Below, in pieces: positions 16,907 through 25,761 of a stretch of 64,000 nucleotides of DNA. This DNA comes from JAOXRU01 sp965247735. Its GTDB lineage: Bacteria > Bacteroidota > Bacteroidia > Flavobacteriales > Flavobacteriaceae. A program made the position numbers and the translations under genes. The first letter of the stretch is position 1, and each line of letters starts with the position of its first letter. Location of the stretch: assembly GCA_965247735.1 (NCBI GenBank), contig CBDFHN010000002.1, forward strand, positions 620,001-684,000. The letters are read 5' to 3'. Below the pieces are notes generated by a model that saw nothing but the letters and a program-made list of their open reading frames with translations, was not told where the DNA came from and ran no database searches.

Positions 16907-17192
16907 TAGCAATTTGGGATTATTAAAAAAACAAAACAAGTTATAAATGTTATAAAACCCTTAAAAACAATTACGATTTCATTAATATTTAATTCGACTT
17001 AGAAGTTGATACTTTTAAAACATTCAGCACAAAAACTGTACTATTTTACTCTTTTTATACTTCAAAAGACGATAAAAGATCATAGCAATCAAAAATAACA
17101 AAAAAAATCAGTAAATGCTTTCAAACGGCTATAAACATTACAAAACACACACAATATTATTAGTCTAAATTTATAAATATAGAGTAGCAGTG

Positions 17193-17225
17193 TTTGTTTT
17201 AACCCATTGTTCACCACTATATTTG
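17193..17225 (+). promoter_or_regulatory. Candidate promoter of a small transcript
   Basis: TTTG at 17193-17196 and TATATTTG at 17218-17225 are 21 bases apart, a good Bacteroidota promoter match. The nearest gene on this strand is over 500 bp away, so it would make a short RNA ending at the hairpin at 17432-17461, about 235 nucleotides. Confidence 0.45.
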
Positions 17226-17296
17226 AAGAACAGAATCCCAAATTATTATGCAACAAAAAAATAGCATCTAAAAACTAATCCAGCATAAAACACCAA

Positions 17297-17404
17297 ATGC
17301 TACAAGCAATAATACCTACTCAAATTTTAAATAATCAAAACTGCAAATCTATTGCAGACTCAACAACGATATTTACAACATTAACCTTTTTGTCAATTGG
17401 TTAA
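17297..17404 (+). CDS. Possible 35-residue small protein
   Basis: ATG at 17297 to TAA at 17402-17404. The product starts MLQAIIPTQILNNQ and ends TTIFTTLTFLSIG. It lies wholly between the candidate promoter at 17193-17225 and the hairpin at 17432-17461. There is no signal peptide and no family I recognise, and no ribosome-binding site is visible. The transcript could equally be a non-coding RNA. Confidence 0.2.
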   Translation: MLQAIIPTQILNNQNCKSIADSTTIFTTLTFLSIG

Positions 17405-17431
17405 GACGCTTTAAAAAGCAATGTACATGAG

Positions 17432-17466
17432 ATTGGGAATTGTTTGGTTGCAATTCCCAATTTTCA
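17432..17466 (+). terminator. Strong hairpin, probable terminator of a small transcript
   Basis: An 11-bp perfect stem (ATTGGGAATTG at 17432-17442, CAATTCCCAAT at 17451-17461) with an 8-base loop, followed by TTTTC. No conventional gene on this strand ends nearby, which supports a small RNA or small protein gene upstream of it. Confidence 0.5.
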
Positions 17467-17613
17467 ACTTTCAATTTTATATCTTCAAAATAATTATTAA
17501 ATAATATAGATTTCTATTCTTAAATTTTGATTTAGCCGCTAAATTACCAACTGGTTGGGTCATAATTTTAGCCCTTAATATTTTTTAATTCCTATTTCAA
17601 TTTACAATAGAAC

Positions 17614-17627
17614 ACTGTAATTACAGT
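17614..17627. promoter_or_regulatory. 14-bp palindrome, possible operator
   Basis: ACTGTAATTACAGT is a perfect palindrome about 110 bases before the galactose regulator. Its form would suit a dimeric regulator such as a GntR protein. I cannot say whether this or the repeat at 17679-17704 is the true site. Confidence 0.35.
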
Positions 17628-17678
17628 ATCTTTCTACACAGCTATCTATAATATCAATATTTTTTATTATTTTTAATC

Positions 17679-17704
17679 ACCATACTAGTACCTACCAGTA
17701 TGGT
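17679..17704. promoter_or_regulatory. Inverted repeat at the gal operon promoter, probable operator
   Basis: ACCATACT at 17679-17686 and AGTATGGT at 17697-17704 are exact inverted repeats with a 10-base spacer. The -7-like box TATATTCG lies at 17724-17731, so the repeat overlaps the -33 position. A regulator bound here would control access to the promoter; the first gene of the operon encodes a suitable candidate. Confidence 0.5.
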
Positions 17705-17723
17705 AATGCGCTTTTATAAAACT

Positions 17724-17731
17724 TATATTCG
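17724..17731 (+). promoter_or_regulatory. -7-like box of the galactose operon
   Basis: TATATTCG differs from TAnnTTTG at one base and ends 3 bases before the ATG at 17735. If used, the transcript would be leaderless or nearly so. The weak -33 region is covered by the inverted repeat at 17679-17704, suggesting a regulated promoter. Confidence 0.4.
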
Positions 17732-17734
17732 CTT

Positions 17735-18733
17735 ATGATGCTAATACAAATTAACAAAGAAAGAGGGATCCCTAAATATCAGCAGATTATAGAATCTGTT
17801 GAAAATGCTATTACTGACAACATATTAAATAAAGAAGATAAATTACCTTCTATAAATAGTATTAGGAACAAATACGCAATTTCTAGAGATACTGTATTAT
17901 TAGCCTATAATGATCTTAAAATTAGAGGAATTATTAGATCTATTCCTGGTAAAGGTTACTATGTAAAAAGCGAAAGTATTAATGTAAAAACTAAAATATT
18001 TTTACTTTTTGACGAGTTAAATGTGTTTAAGGAAGATTTATATAATTCTTTTATCACTAATTTGGAAAGTAATGTAGCAGTAGATATCTTTTTTCATCAT
18101 TTTAACCACGACATTTTTAATAAACTTATACATGATAACAATGGTGATTATAACTATTATGTTATTATGCCTGCAAATTTAGAAAAAGCAAGCGACAGTA
18201 TCAACTATATTCCATCGGACAAAGTAATTATTCTAGATCAAATGCAGGAAGATTTAATTCAATACCCAGGAATATATCAAAATTTTGAAAAAGATATTTT
18301 TAATGGATTAACCAATGGTATTCATCGGCTTAAAAGATATAATAAACTTGTCTTATTGTTTCAAAAAGAAAAGCAACCTCAAGGTATGCTTAAAGGATTT
18401 AAAGCCTTTTGTAAAATGAATGCAAAACCTAATGAAATAATAGATACTCTAAAAAATAGAACCCTAGAAAAAGGAGAAATCTATCTTATTCCTGATGATA
18501 GAAATCTAATCTTAATCATAAAAAAAATAAAAGAACAACGACTTATACTAGGAAGTAATATCGGAATCATTTCATATAACGATACATTACTAAAAGAAGT
18601 TGTTGAAGATGGTATTACTACAATATCTACAGACTTTAATGAAATGGGGAAAAGGTTAGCTCAAATGATTATAAAAAAAGAAAGAGTACAAATAGAAAAC
18701 TCTTGCTCTTTAATTCTAAGAAATTCATTATAA
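17735..18733 (+). CDS. GntR-type regulator with LacI-like sugar-binding domain
   Basis: A 332-residue regulator and first gene of the galactose operon. Residues 1-75 are a GntR winged helix (GIPKYQQIIESVENAI, LPSINSIRNKYAISRDTVLLAY, PGKGYYV). Residues about 85-332 resemble a LacI/periplasmic-binding-protein effector domain, shown by the closing GSNIGIISYNDTLLKEVVEDGITTIS. It probably senses galactose or a derivative and acts on the operon and on itself. ATG codons at 17735 and 17738 are both possible. The galM frame follows one base after its stop. Confidence 0.88.
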   Translation: MMLIQINKERGIPKYQQIIESVENAITDNILNKEDKLPSINSIRNKYAISRDTVLLAYNDLKIRGIIRSIPGKGYYVKSESINVKTKIFLLFDELNVFKEDLYNSFITNLESNVAVDIFFHHFNHDIFNKLIHDNNGDYNYYVIMPANLEKASDSINYIPSDKVIILDQMQEDLIQYPGIYQNFEKDIFNGLTNGIHRLKRYNKLVLLFQKEKQPQGMLKGFKAFCKMNAKPNEIIDTLKNRTLEKGEIYLIPDDRNLILIIKKIKEQRLILGSNIGIISYNDTLLKEVVEDGITTISTDFNEMGKRLAQMIIKKERVQIENSCSLILRNSL

Positions 18734-18734
18734 A

Positions 18735-19637
18735 GTGTTCGAAATAAAAAGTAAACAGACTACCGATTCCAATACGCCTTATATCGAATTATCTAGTGCC
18801 AATGGAGCTAAAGCAAAAATCTTCCCAACATTAGGAGGAAGTATACAACAACTTATTCTTAACAATGAAAAAATTATTGATAGTGAATCTCTACCCTATA
18901 CTTTATCTCGTGCTTCTGCCCTACTTTTTCCTTTTGTCAACAGAATTAAAAACGGTACTTATTCTTATAAACAAAAAGAATATAAACTGAGAATAAATGA
19001 CCTTAAAGAAAACAATGCTATTCATGGTCTGGTATATGATAAAACATTCAAGTTAGTTTCTAAAAAAGCAAACAACTCAAATGCAACGTTAACAGTTTCT
19101 TATACTGCAAAAGAAAAAAATAAAGGGTATCCATTTTTATTCACTGTTCTTATGCAATACACGTTATCAAACACAACTTTAAATACTACTATTACCATTG
19201 AAAACAATGATACTGTTGAGTTCCCATTTAACATTGGTTGGCATCCTTATTTTTTTAGTTCCAACCGTTCTAAGAGCCAATTGGAATTTAAAAGCGTTCA
19301 GAAACTTACTTTTGATCAACAAATGATACCTTCAGAGATAAAAGATATACCTCAAATAGATAGTTGTAAGATTGAAGATAAAAATTTAGATGATTGCTAT
19401 ATTTTAAAGAGTAATACTATTGGTTTTCAAACTCCAGATTATAAAATTGAAATTGAATCATCAGCAGCAGACAATTACTTACAATTGTATACTCCAAAAG
19501 AAAAAAATCATATTGCTATAGAGCCGATGACTGCTATTGCCAATAGTTTTAATAATAAACTTGGAATTTCTATTCTAAAACCACAGGAAGAACACCAAAT
19601 TACTTGGACAATTAACCTTATAGATATTAATAAGTAA
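18735..19637 (+). CDS. galM: Aldose 1-epimerase (galactose mutarotase)
   Basis: A 300-residue mutarotase that interconverts alpha and beta anomers of galactose so that galactokinase can use them. The family residues are readable: Arg70 in FPFVNRIKNG, His97 in NNAIHGLVYD, the second histidine in NIGWHPYFF and the catalytic glutamate in HIAIEPMTAIANSFNN. The start codon is GTG at 18735, one base after the regulator stop; no ATG fits. No signal peptide is seen, so it acts in the cytoplasm, after the symporter. Confidence 0.92.
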   Translation: MFEIKSKQTTDSNTPYIELSSANGAKAKIFPTLGGSIQQLILNNEKIIDSESLPYTLSRASALLFPFVNRIKNGTYSYKQKEYKLRINDLKENNAIHGLVYDKTFKLVSKKANNSNATLTVSYTAKEKNKGYPFLFTVLMQYTLSNTTLNTTITIENNDTVEFPFNIGWHPYFFSSNRSKSQLEFKSVQKLTFDQQMIPSEIKDIPQIDSCKIEDKNLDDCYILKSNTIGFQTPDYKIEIESSAADNYLQLYTPKEKNHIAIEPMTAIANSFNNKLGISILKPQEEHQITWTINLIDINK

Positions 19638-19651
19638 GAGCCTCTAAAAAT

Positions 19652-22600
19652 ATGAACATTAAAAATAGCATCAAAACAATATTTTTACTCTTATCTATTA
19701 TAGCTATGGGTCAAAATAGTGATCCAATAAAAGATTATAAAAATTATATTGAAAATGAACAGGTCATAAGCGAATATAAATTAGATGCCCATACTTCGTT
19801 CACTTCTTTTGCTACTTTAAATGAAATACAAACCAATACGCCAACATTTTACAAATCATTAGATGGAATTTGGAATTTTAATTGGGTGAAAAATCCAAAA
19901 GACAGACCTGTAGATTTTTCATCAACAGGAGTTACGTCCACTAATTGGGATAAAATTGCAGTGCCAGCAAATTGGGAAGTAGAAGGTTTTGGTATTCCAA
20001 TTTATGTAAATCATCAGTACGAGTTTAACGATTATAAAGCGCCAATCGCTGATGATATGGAACGCGTTGATACTAGATATCCTAAACACCCAGGCAAAGT
20101 TCCTGCTACATACAATCCTGTTGGTACATATCAAAGATCATTTACTATTCCTAAAAACTGGAGTAATAGAGAGCAATTTTTAAGTATAGGCGCTATGAAA
20201 TCTGGTGGTTTTGTTTGGATTAATGGTAATTATGTAGGCTATTCTCAAGGTAGTAAGTTGCCTGCAGAATTTAATATTAGCAAATGGACACATTCGGGAA
20301 CAAACTCAATTGTAATTCAAATTTTTAGATGGACAGATGGTTCCTATTTAGAGTGTCAGGATTTTTGGAGAATAAGTGGTATAGAAAGAACTGTTGCTAT
20401 ATATGCCCAGCCAAAAATACGTATTCAAGATATTGAAGCATTAGCTACATTAGATGCCACGTATATAAATGGTGAACTTAATTTAGCTATTACCCTTAAA
20501 AATCACCTTAAAAAAACTAAAAATCATCAATTAAAGCTCACACTTATAGATGCCCGTCAAAAAGAAATTTATAGCACTACTAGCAGTCATAAAATAAAAG
20601 GGAATAGTAATTACACGTATCAATTACACCCTACTATTGAGCAAGTAAAATCATGGAATGCAGAGCAGCCCAATTTATACACCTTACTGGTAGAAAGTAA
20701 AGACCATAAAGGAAAAACACTAGAAGTAACTACTCAAAAACTAGGATTTAGATCAGTTGAGATTAAAAACGGACTACTTCTTATAAACGGACAGCACATT
20801 ACGCTCAAAGGGGTAAATACCCAAGAAACAGATCCTGAAACTGGTCATGTAATGTCAGAAGAACTGATATTAAAAGACATAAAATTATGGAAAGAGAACA
20901 ATATTAATGCAGTACGTCTTAGTCATTATCCTAGAGGTAGGCGTTTTTATGAACTTTGCGATCGTTATGGTATATATGTTGTTGACGAAGCAAACATAGA
21001 ATCTCATGGAATGTATTATGGAAAGTATTCTTTAGCTAAAAAACCAAATTGGGAAAAAGCACATCTAGATAGAATGGTTCGCATGGTAAAAAGAGATAAA
21101 AACCATGCTTCTGTGATTATTTGGTCTATGGGAAACGAGGCTGGTAATGGAATCAATTTCTTTAAAGGATATAAAACTATAAAAGCGCTTGATAATAGCA
21201 AAAGACCTGTGCAATACGAACGTACTTATAAAGATGGGGATTATAACTTGTTTGATATGGAGGCTAATACAGATATAATTGTTCCACAATATCCATCTCC
21301 TGCAACTTTTAAAACTATTGGAGAAGCAAAAACAGATCGGCCATTTATTCCAAGTGAATATGCTCATGCTATGGGAAATAGCACTGGAAATTTTCAAGAC
21401 TACTGGGATATTATTGAACAACATGATAATTTACAAGGTGGTTTTATTTGGGACTGGGTTGACCAATCCATTTGGAAAACAGATAAAAATGGAAATCGTT
21501 ATTATGCTTATGGTGGTGACTATGGGAAAAATATGCCTTCAGATAATACCTTTTTGAATAATGGTATTGTTTTTCCAAATAGGACACCGCAACCTGCATT
21601 AATGGAGGTAAAAAAAGCGCATGAATTCATCAACTTTAAAAACAAAGGAATTACTCGTAACAAAGAACTTAGGATTCTGGTTGAAAACTTATATGATTTT
21701 ATCAATTTAGATCAGTTTACCATAACAGCAAATCTTAAAGCAGATGGAAACATACTAAAAACAATAGTTTTTAATCAAATATCTATTGCACCACATACAG
21801 GAAAAATTATTCGCTTTCCCCTAAAAGATAATCACATTAAGGATAATACGGAGTATTATGTTGAATTATCAGCCATAACCAACACAAATTGGGGAATACT
21901 ACCAAAAGCACACGAAGTAGCTCATGAACAAATTCCTCTTAAAAATCTTTATCAAAAGAATAAAACAACACTAGTAAATGGTAATAAATTACATATTAAA
22001 AAAGACAGTAAAGGAGTTGCTATTTCTAATGAAAATATAAAATTGTATTTCAATAAAAAAGAAGGACGATTAACATCTTTTGTTTTTAAAGACAATGAAT
22101 TACTAAATAATAAAAAAGGTCCTAAACCTAACTTCTGGAGACCTGTAACTGATAATGATTTTGGTAATAAAATGCATATCAAAAATATTGAGTGGAAAAA
22201 AGCTTCCCTATTTGCTAAGATTATAACATTAGATGCTTCTTTATTAAAAGATGGAAATGCTAGTTTAACAGCTGTTTATGACCTTCCTGGTGTAGAAACC
22301 AAATTTACAAGTACTTATATCATCCATGGAAATGGAAGTATCAATATTACTAACTCACTAGATTCATCTGATTATGCGGGAGATATTCCTAGAATAGGCA
22401 TGCGTATGCAGCTGAAAAAATCTTATGATGACATGACCTATTATGGTCGTGGTCCTTGGGAAAACTATCAAGACCGTAAGGCTTCTGCCTTTGTATCTGT
22501 TTATGAATCAAAAATAGCCGACCAATATGTTCCATACATCCGTCCTCAAGAAAATGGATATAAAACCGATATCAGATGGGCAGCATTTTCTTCCACTAAT

Positions 22601-22990
22601 TCTAATGGACTCTTAATTGTTGCTGATACAAAAAATACATTAGGAATAAGTGCTTTACATATGCCTAATGAAGATTTTGATACTACAGCTGGAATTACAT
22701 ATAGCAGTAACTCCCAAGTTGATAAAACGTATAGAACAGATGGTTTACCAGATATTAATGCCAGTAAACACACCACAGATATAAAAGAGCAAAACCTAGT
22801 ACAGCTAAATATTGATTATAAACAACGAGGAGTTGGTGGAGATGATAGCTGGCATGCCATGCCACAAAAAGAATATTTATTAAAAGCAAAGCAAAAATAT
22901 ACTTACAGTTTTTACCTCATTCCTTTTGAAAACAAAACAAAAGATAATTTTATTGAAATGTCAAAAACATATGCCAACCAAAAAAAATAA
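19652..22990 (+). CDS. Exported GH2 beta-galactosidase
   Basis: A 1112-residue glycoside hydrolase of family 2 with a signal peptide (SIKTIFLLLSIIAMG). In order: N-terminal jelly-roll sugar-binding domain (about 60-235), two immunoglobulin-like domains, the TIM barrel (about 365-650), and a C-terminal beta-galactosidase small-chain domain (about 800-1100). The acid/base is Glu496 in SMGNEAG and the nucleophile Glu569 in PSEYAHAMGN. Two active-site stretches differ from LacZ: NRHEHHP reads NTQETDP (Gln391 for the substrate-stabilising histidine) and SHYPNH reads SHYPRG. It probably frees galactose from a substrate other than lactose in the periplasm, for uptake by the next gene. Confidence 0.92.
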   Translation: MNIKNSIKTIFLLLSIIAMGQNSDPIKDYKNYIENEQVISEYKLDAHTSFTSFATLNEIQTNTPTFYKSLDGIWNFNWVKNPKDRPVDFSSTGVTSTNWDKIAVPANWEVEGFGIPIYVNHQYEFNDYKAPIADDMERVDTRYPKHPGKVPATYNPVGTYQRSFTIPKNWSNREQFLSIGAMKSGGFVWINGNYVGYSQGSKLPAEFNISKWTHSGTNSIVIQIFRWTDGSYLECQDFWRISGIERTVAIYAQPKIRIQDIEALATLDATYINGELNLAITLKNHLKKTKNHQLKLTLIDARQKEIYSTTSSHKIKGNSNYTYQLHPTIEQVKSWNAEQPNLYTLLVESKDHKGKTLEVTTQKLGFRSVEIKNGLLLINGQHITLKGVNTQETDPETGHVMSEELILKDIKLWKENNINAVRLSHYPRGRRFYELCDRYGIYVVDEANIESHGMYYGKYSLAKKPNWEKAHLDRMVRMVKRDKNHASVIIWSMGNEAGNGINFFKGYKTIKALDNSKRPVQYERTYKDGDYNLFDMEANTDIIVPQYPSPATFKTIGEAKTDRPFIPSEYAHAMGNSTGNFQDYWDIIEQHDNLQGGFIWDWVDQSIWKTDKNGNRYYAYGGDYGKNMPSDNTFLNNGIVFPNRTPQPALMEVKKAHEFINFKNKGITRNKELRILVENLYDFINLDQFTITANLKADGNILKTIVFNQISIAPHTGKIIRFPLKDNHIKDNTEYYVELSAITNTNWGILPKAHEVAHEQIPLKNLYQKNKTTLVNGNKLHIKKDSKGVAISNENIKLYFNKKEGRLTSFVFKDNELLNNKKGPKPNFWRPVTDNDFGNKMHIKNIEWKKASLFAKIITLDASLLKDGNASLTAVYDLPGVETKFTSTYIIHGNGSINITNSLDSSDYAGDIPRIGMRMQLKKSYDDMTYYGRGPWENYQDRKASAFVSVYESKIADQYVPYIRPQENGYKTDIRWAAFSSTNSNGLLIVADTKNTLGISALHMPNEDFDTTAGITYSSNSQVDKTYRTDGLPDINASKHTTDIKEQNLVQLNIDYKQRGVGGDDSWHAMPQKEYLLKAKQKYTYSFYLIPFENKTKDNFIEMSKTYANQKK

Positions 22991-23017
22991 CTAACAGAAA
23001 CCACTAAAAACTAAACT

Positions 23018-24604
23018 ATGCAAATTATTACATTTTTAGGATTTACCTTATTAGTAGCACTAATATCGTATTATAAAAGTAGAAAAAACAATGAAGCTAC
23101 TTCAGATGGCTATTTTCTAGGAGGAAGAAGTCTTTCTGGTATCGTAATAGCTGGATCATTACTATTGACCAACTTATCTACAGAACAAATTGTAGGACTT
23201 AACGGTGCTGCATTTAAAGAAGGTATTTTAGTAATGGCTTGGGAAACCTTAGCCGCTATTGCAATGGTAGTAACTGCCATGTTTTTATTACCTAGATATT
23301 TAAAAGGAGGAATTACTACCATACCTCAATTTTTAGAACGCAGGTATGATAAAATGACAAAAACGTTTACTTCTATCCTGTTTTTAAGTGGATATGTTGT
23401 CATCTTGCTTCCAATAGTTCTTTATTCAGGAGCATTAGCAATAAATACAATGTTTGATGTTCCAGAAATGTTAGGCCTTAGTGAAAATACATCATTATGG
23501 ATTACCGTTTGGGGTATTGGAATTATAGGTTCTATTTATGCCATATTTGGTGGACTAAAAGCAGTAGCTGTGTCTGACACTATAAATGCTGTAGGTCTAT
23601 TAATTGGTGGGCTAATGATTCCAGTATTTGGATTATGGGCAATAGGCGATGATAGTATTACAAATGGAATTTCTATATTAATGGATTCGCATCCAGATAA
23701 ATTCAAATCGCTAGGAGATTCTGATTCTGCAATCCCTTTTGGCACCATTTTTACAGGAATGATGCTAGTACAATTATTTTATTGGGGAACCAATCAAGCA
23801 ATTATACAACGTGCTTTAGGGGCTAAAAATTTGAAAGAGGGACAAAAAGGGTTGCTATATGCATCTTTTATTAAAGTATTAGGCCCATTAATTGTTGTAT
23901 TACCGGGTATTATCGCATTTCATATGTTTGGTAATACTTTAGAGAATGCAGATCAAGCCTATCCTATGTTGGTTACAAAAGTCCTGCCTGCCTCGCTTGT
24001 TGGCTTTTTTGCTGCGGTATTATTTGGTGCAATTTTAAGTTCTTTTAATTCAGCTTTAAATAGTTCTGTAACCTTATTCGGTATAGATATTTACAAAAGT
24101 TATTACAACCAAGAAGCTACAGAAAAACAAACTGTTATTGCTGGTAAAAAATTCGGAATTATTTTGGCCATTCTATCCATGTGCATTGCCCCATTAATTG
24201 CAAAAGCACCTAATGGATTATTTGGATACCTACAAGAAATAAATGGTTGTTATAGTATTCCAATACTAACAATAATTGTTGTTGGATATTTAACAAAACG
24301 TGTTCCTGCATTGGCTGCAAAAGTAGCTATGATATCGGGAGTAATTCTTTACAGTATAAGTCAGTTTGTTTTAAAACCCTATGTTGTTGGAGAAGAAAAT
24401 TATCCTCACTTTTTACATGTAATGGCTATTTTATTCGTATTAAACGTATTAATAATGTTAGTTATTGGATATATAAAACCACGTCAAGAAGCTTACGAAC
24501 AACAATATACAGAACAAGTAGATATAAAACCTTGGAAATATTTATATCCAGTAGGTATTACAATCACTGTTTTGGTAATAGCAATATATATCTACTTTGC
24601 ATAA
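23018..24604 (+). CDS. Sodium/galactose-type symporter (SSS family)
   Basis: A 528-residue sodium:solute symporter, nearly the length of the Vibrio galactose symporter vSGLT, with about 14 hydrophobic helices. The early family motif GGRSLSGIVIAGSLLLTNLSTEQIVG matches the vSGLT region NLSAEQFIG, and the middle stretch MLVQLFYWGTNQAIIQRALGAKNLKEGQ is the classic SSS signature. Its place between the beta-galactosidase and galactokinase makes galactose the likely substrate, carried across the inner membrane with Na+. Confidence 0.93.
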   Translation: MQIITFLGFTLLVALISYYKSRKNNEATSDGYFLGGRSLSGIVIAGSLLLTNLSTEQIVGLNGAAFKEGILVMAWETLAAIAMVVTAMFLLPRYLKGGITTIPQFLERRYDKMTKTFTSILFLSGYVVILLPIVLYSGALAINTMFDVPEMLGLSENTSLWITVWGIGIIGSIYAIFGGLKAVAVSDTINAVGLLIGGLMIPVFGLWAIGDDSITNGISILMDSHPDKFKSLGDSDSAIPFGTIFTGMMLVQLFYWGTNQAIIQRALGAKNLKEGQKGLLYASFIKVLGPLIVVLPGIIAFHMFGNTLENADQAYPMLVTKVLPASLVGFFAAVLFGAILSSFNSALNSSVTLFGIDIYKSYYNQEATEKQTVIAGKKFGIILAILSMCIAPLIAKAPNGLFGYLQEINGCYSIPILTIIVVGYLTKRVPALAAKVAMISGVILYSISQFVLKPYVVGEENYPHFLHVMAILFVLNVLIMLVIGYIKPRQEAYEQQYTEQVDIKPWKYLYPVGITITVLVIAIYIYFA

Positions 24605-24607
24605 CTA

Positions 24608-25759
24608 ATGAATAGTAAATTAAAAGAAAAAGTACAGTCCACCTTTATAACAGAATTTGGTGAAAAACCTACATTAATTGCTTCACCAGGACGAATAAAT
24701 CTTATTGGAGAACACACAGATTATAATGATGGTTATGTTTTACCAGCTGCAATTGATAAAGGTTTTATTACTGCTATTGCAAAGACAAATGAATCTGTCT
24801 GCACAGTAATAGCACTAGATCTTGAAGAAACCTATGTTTTTTCTTTAGAAGATGTAGTACCGTTAAAAAATGGTGATTGGAGGAACTACATTCTAGGTGT
24901 TATCGCTGAATTGCAAAAAAAAGGAAAAATTATTCAAAATTTCAATTTGGTTTTTTCCGGTGATATTCCAGCTGGATCAGGATTATCCTCTTCTGCTGCA
25001 CTAGAGAATAGTGTTGTTTTTGGGTTAAATTATCTTTTTGAGTTGGCACTTTCAAAAAAAGAAATGATTTTTATTTCTCAAAAAGCAGAACACAATTTTG
25101 TTGGTGTTAAGTGTGGCATTATGGATCAATATGCAAGTATGTATGGAGAAACAGATAAAGCACTATTCCTAAACTGTAGAACTTTAGAGACAGAATCCTT
25201 TAAAATAGATTTTTTAGGCTATACAATTGTTCTTTTCAATTCCAATGTAAAACACACTTTAGCAGAAAGTGCCTATAATGAGCGCCGTGAGGTTTGTGAA
25301 AAAACAGCAAATTTACTTGATATAAAAGCGCTAATAGATGCTGATTTACCGTTATTAGATAGCATTAAAAACCAGCTTTCAAATGATGAGTACCTAAAAG
25401 CAAAGTACGTAATTGAAGAAAACAATAGGGTTTTAGCTGCAATTTCTGCCATTAAAAACGATGATATTACAATACTTGGTCAATTGCTTTTTGAATCTCA
25501 TAATGGTTTAAAAAATGACTATAATGTAAGTTGTAAAGAATTAGATTTTTTAGTAGATCTGGGAATAAAAAATGATGCAGTAATTGGAGCAAGAATGATG
25601 GGTGGAGGTTTTGGCGGTTGCACAATAAACTTAGTAAAGAAAGACAATGTAAATCAATTTATTACGGAAACTTCAAAAGCATATTTGAATCAATTTAACA
25701 AAGACTGTAGTGTTTACCATGTTAAACTTACTCAAGGAACACATTTAATTGAAAATTAA
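24608..25759 (+). CDS. galK: Galactokinase
   Basis: GHMP-family kinase of 383 residues that phosphorylates alpha-D-galactose at C1. The galactokinase signature GRINLIGEHTDYNDGYVLPA is near the N-terminus (about 27-46), the ATP-binding GHMP motif GDIPAGSGLSSSAALE about 118-133, and the third motif GARMMGGGFGGCTI about 325-338. It follows the symporter by 3 bases and precedes galT by 2, so translation is probably coupled. Confidence 0.97.
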   Translation: MNSKLKEKVQSTFITEFGEKPTLIASPGRINLIGEHTDYNDGYVLPAAIDKGFITAIAKTNESVCTVIALDLEETYVFSLEDVVPLKNGDWRNYILGVIAELQKKGKIIQNFNLVFSGDIPAGSGLSSSAALENSVVFGLNYLFELALSKKEMIFISQKAEHNFVGVKCGIMDQYASMYGETDKALFLNCRTLETESFKIDFLGYTIVLFNSNVKHTLAESAYNERREVCEKTANLLDIKALIDADLPLLDSIKNQLSNDEYLKAKYVIEENNRVLAAISAIKNDDITILGQLLFESHNGLKNDYNVSCKELDFLVDLGIKNDAVIGARMMGGGFGGCTINLVKKDNVNQFITETSKAYLNQFNKDCSVYHVKLTQGTHLIEN

Positions 25760-25761
25760 AA

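Larger units (their letters stand above)
16907..17734. other. Long intergenic region between the AraC pseudogene and the gal operon
   Basis: About 830 bp with no conventional gene. It holds a candidate small transcription unit (promoter-like 17193-17225, 35-codon frame 17297-17404, hairpin 17432-17461), a 14-bp palindrome at 17614-17627 and an inverted repeat at 17679-17704 in front of the galactose operon. The part from 16940 to 17190 shows nothing beyond AT-rich sequence. Confidence 0.6.

Noticed and set aside
16907..16939. Longer start of the AraC/TPR regulator
   Set aside because: It uses TTG and would place charged and aromatic residues before the signal peptide; the ATG at 16906 fits better.
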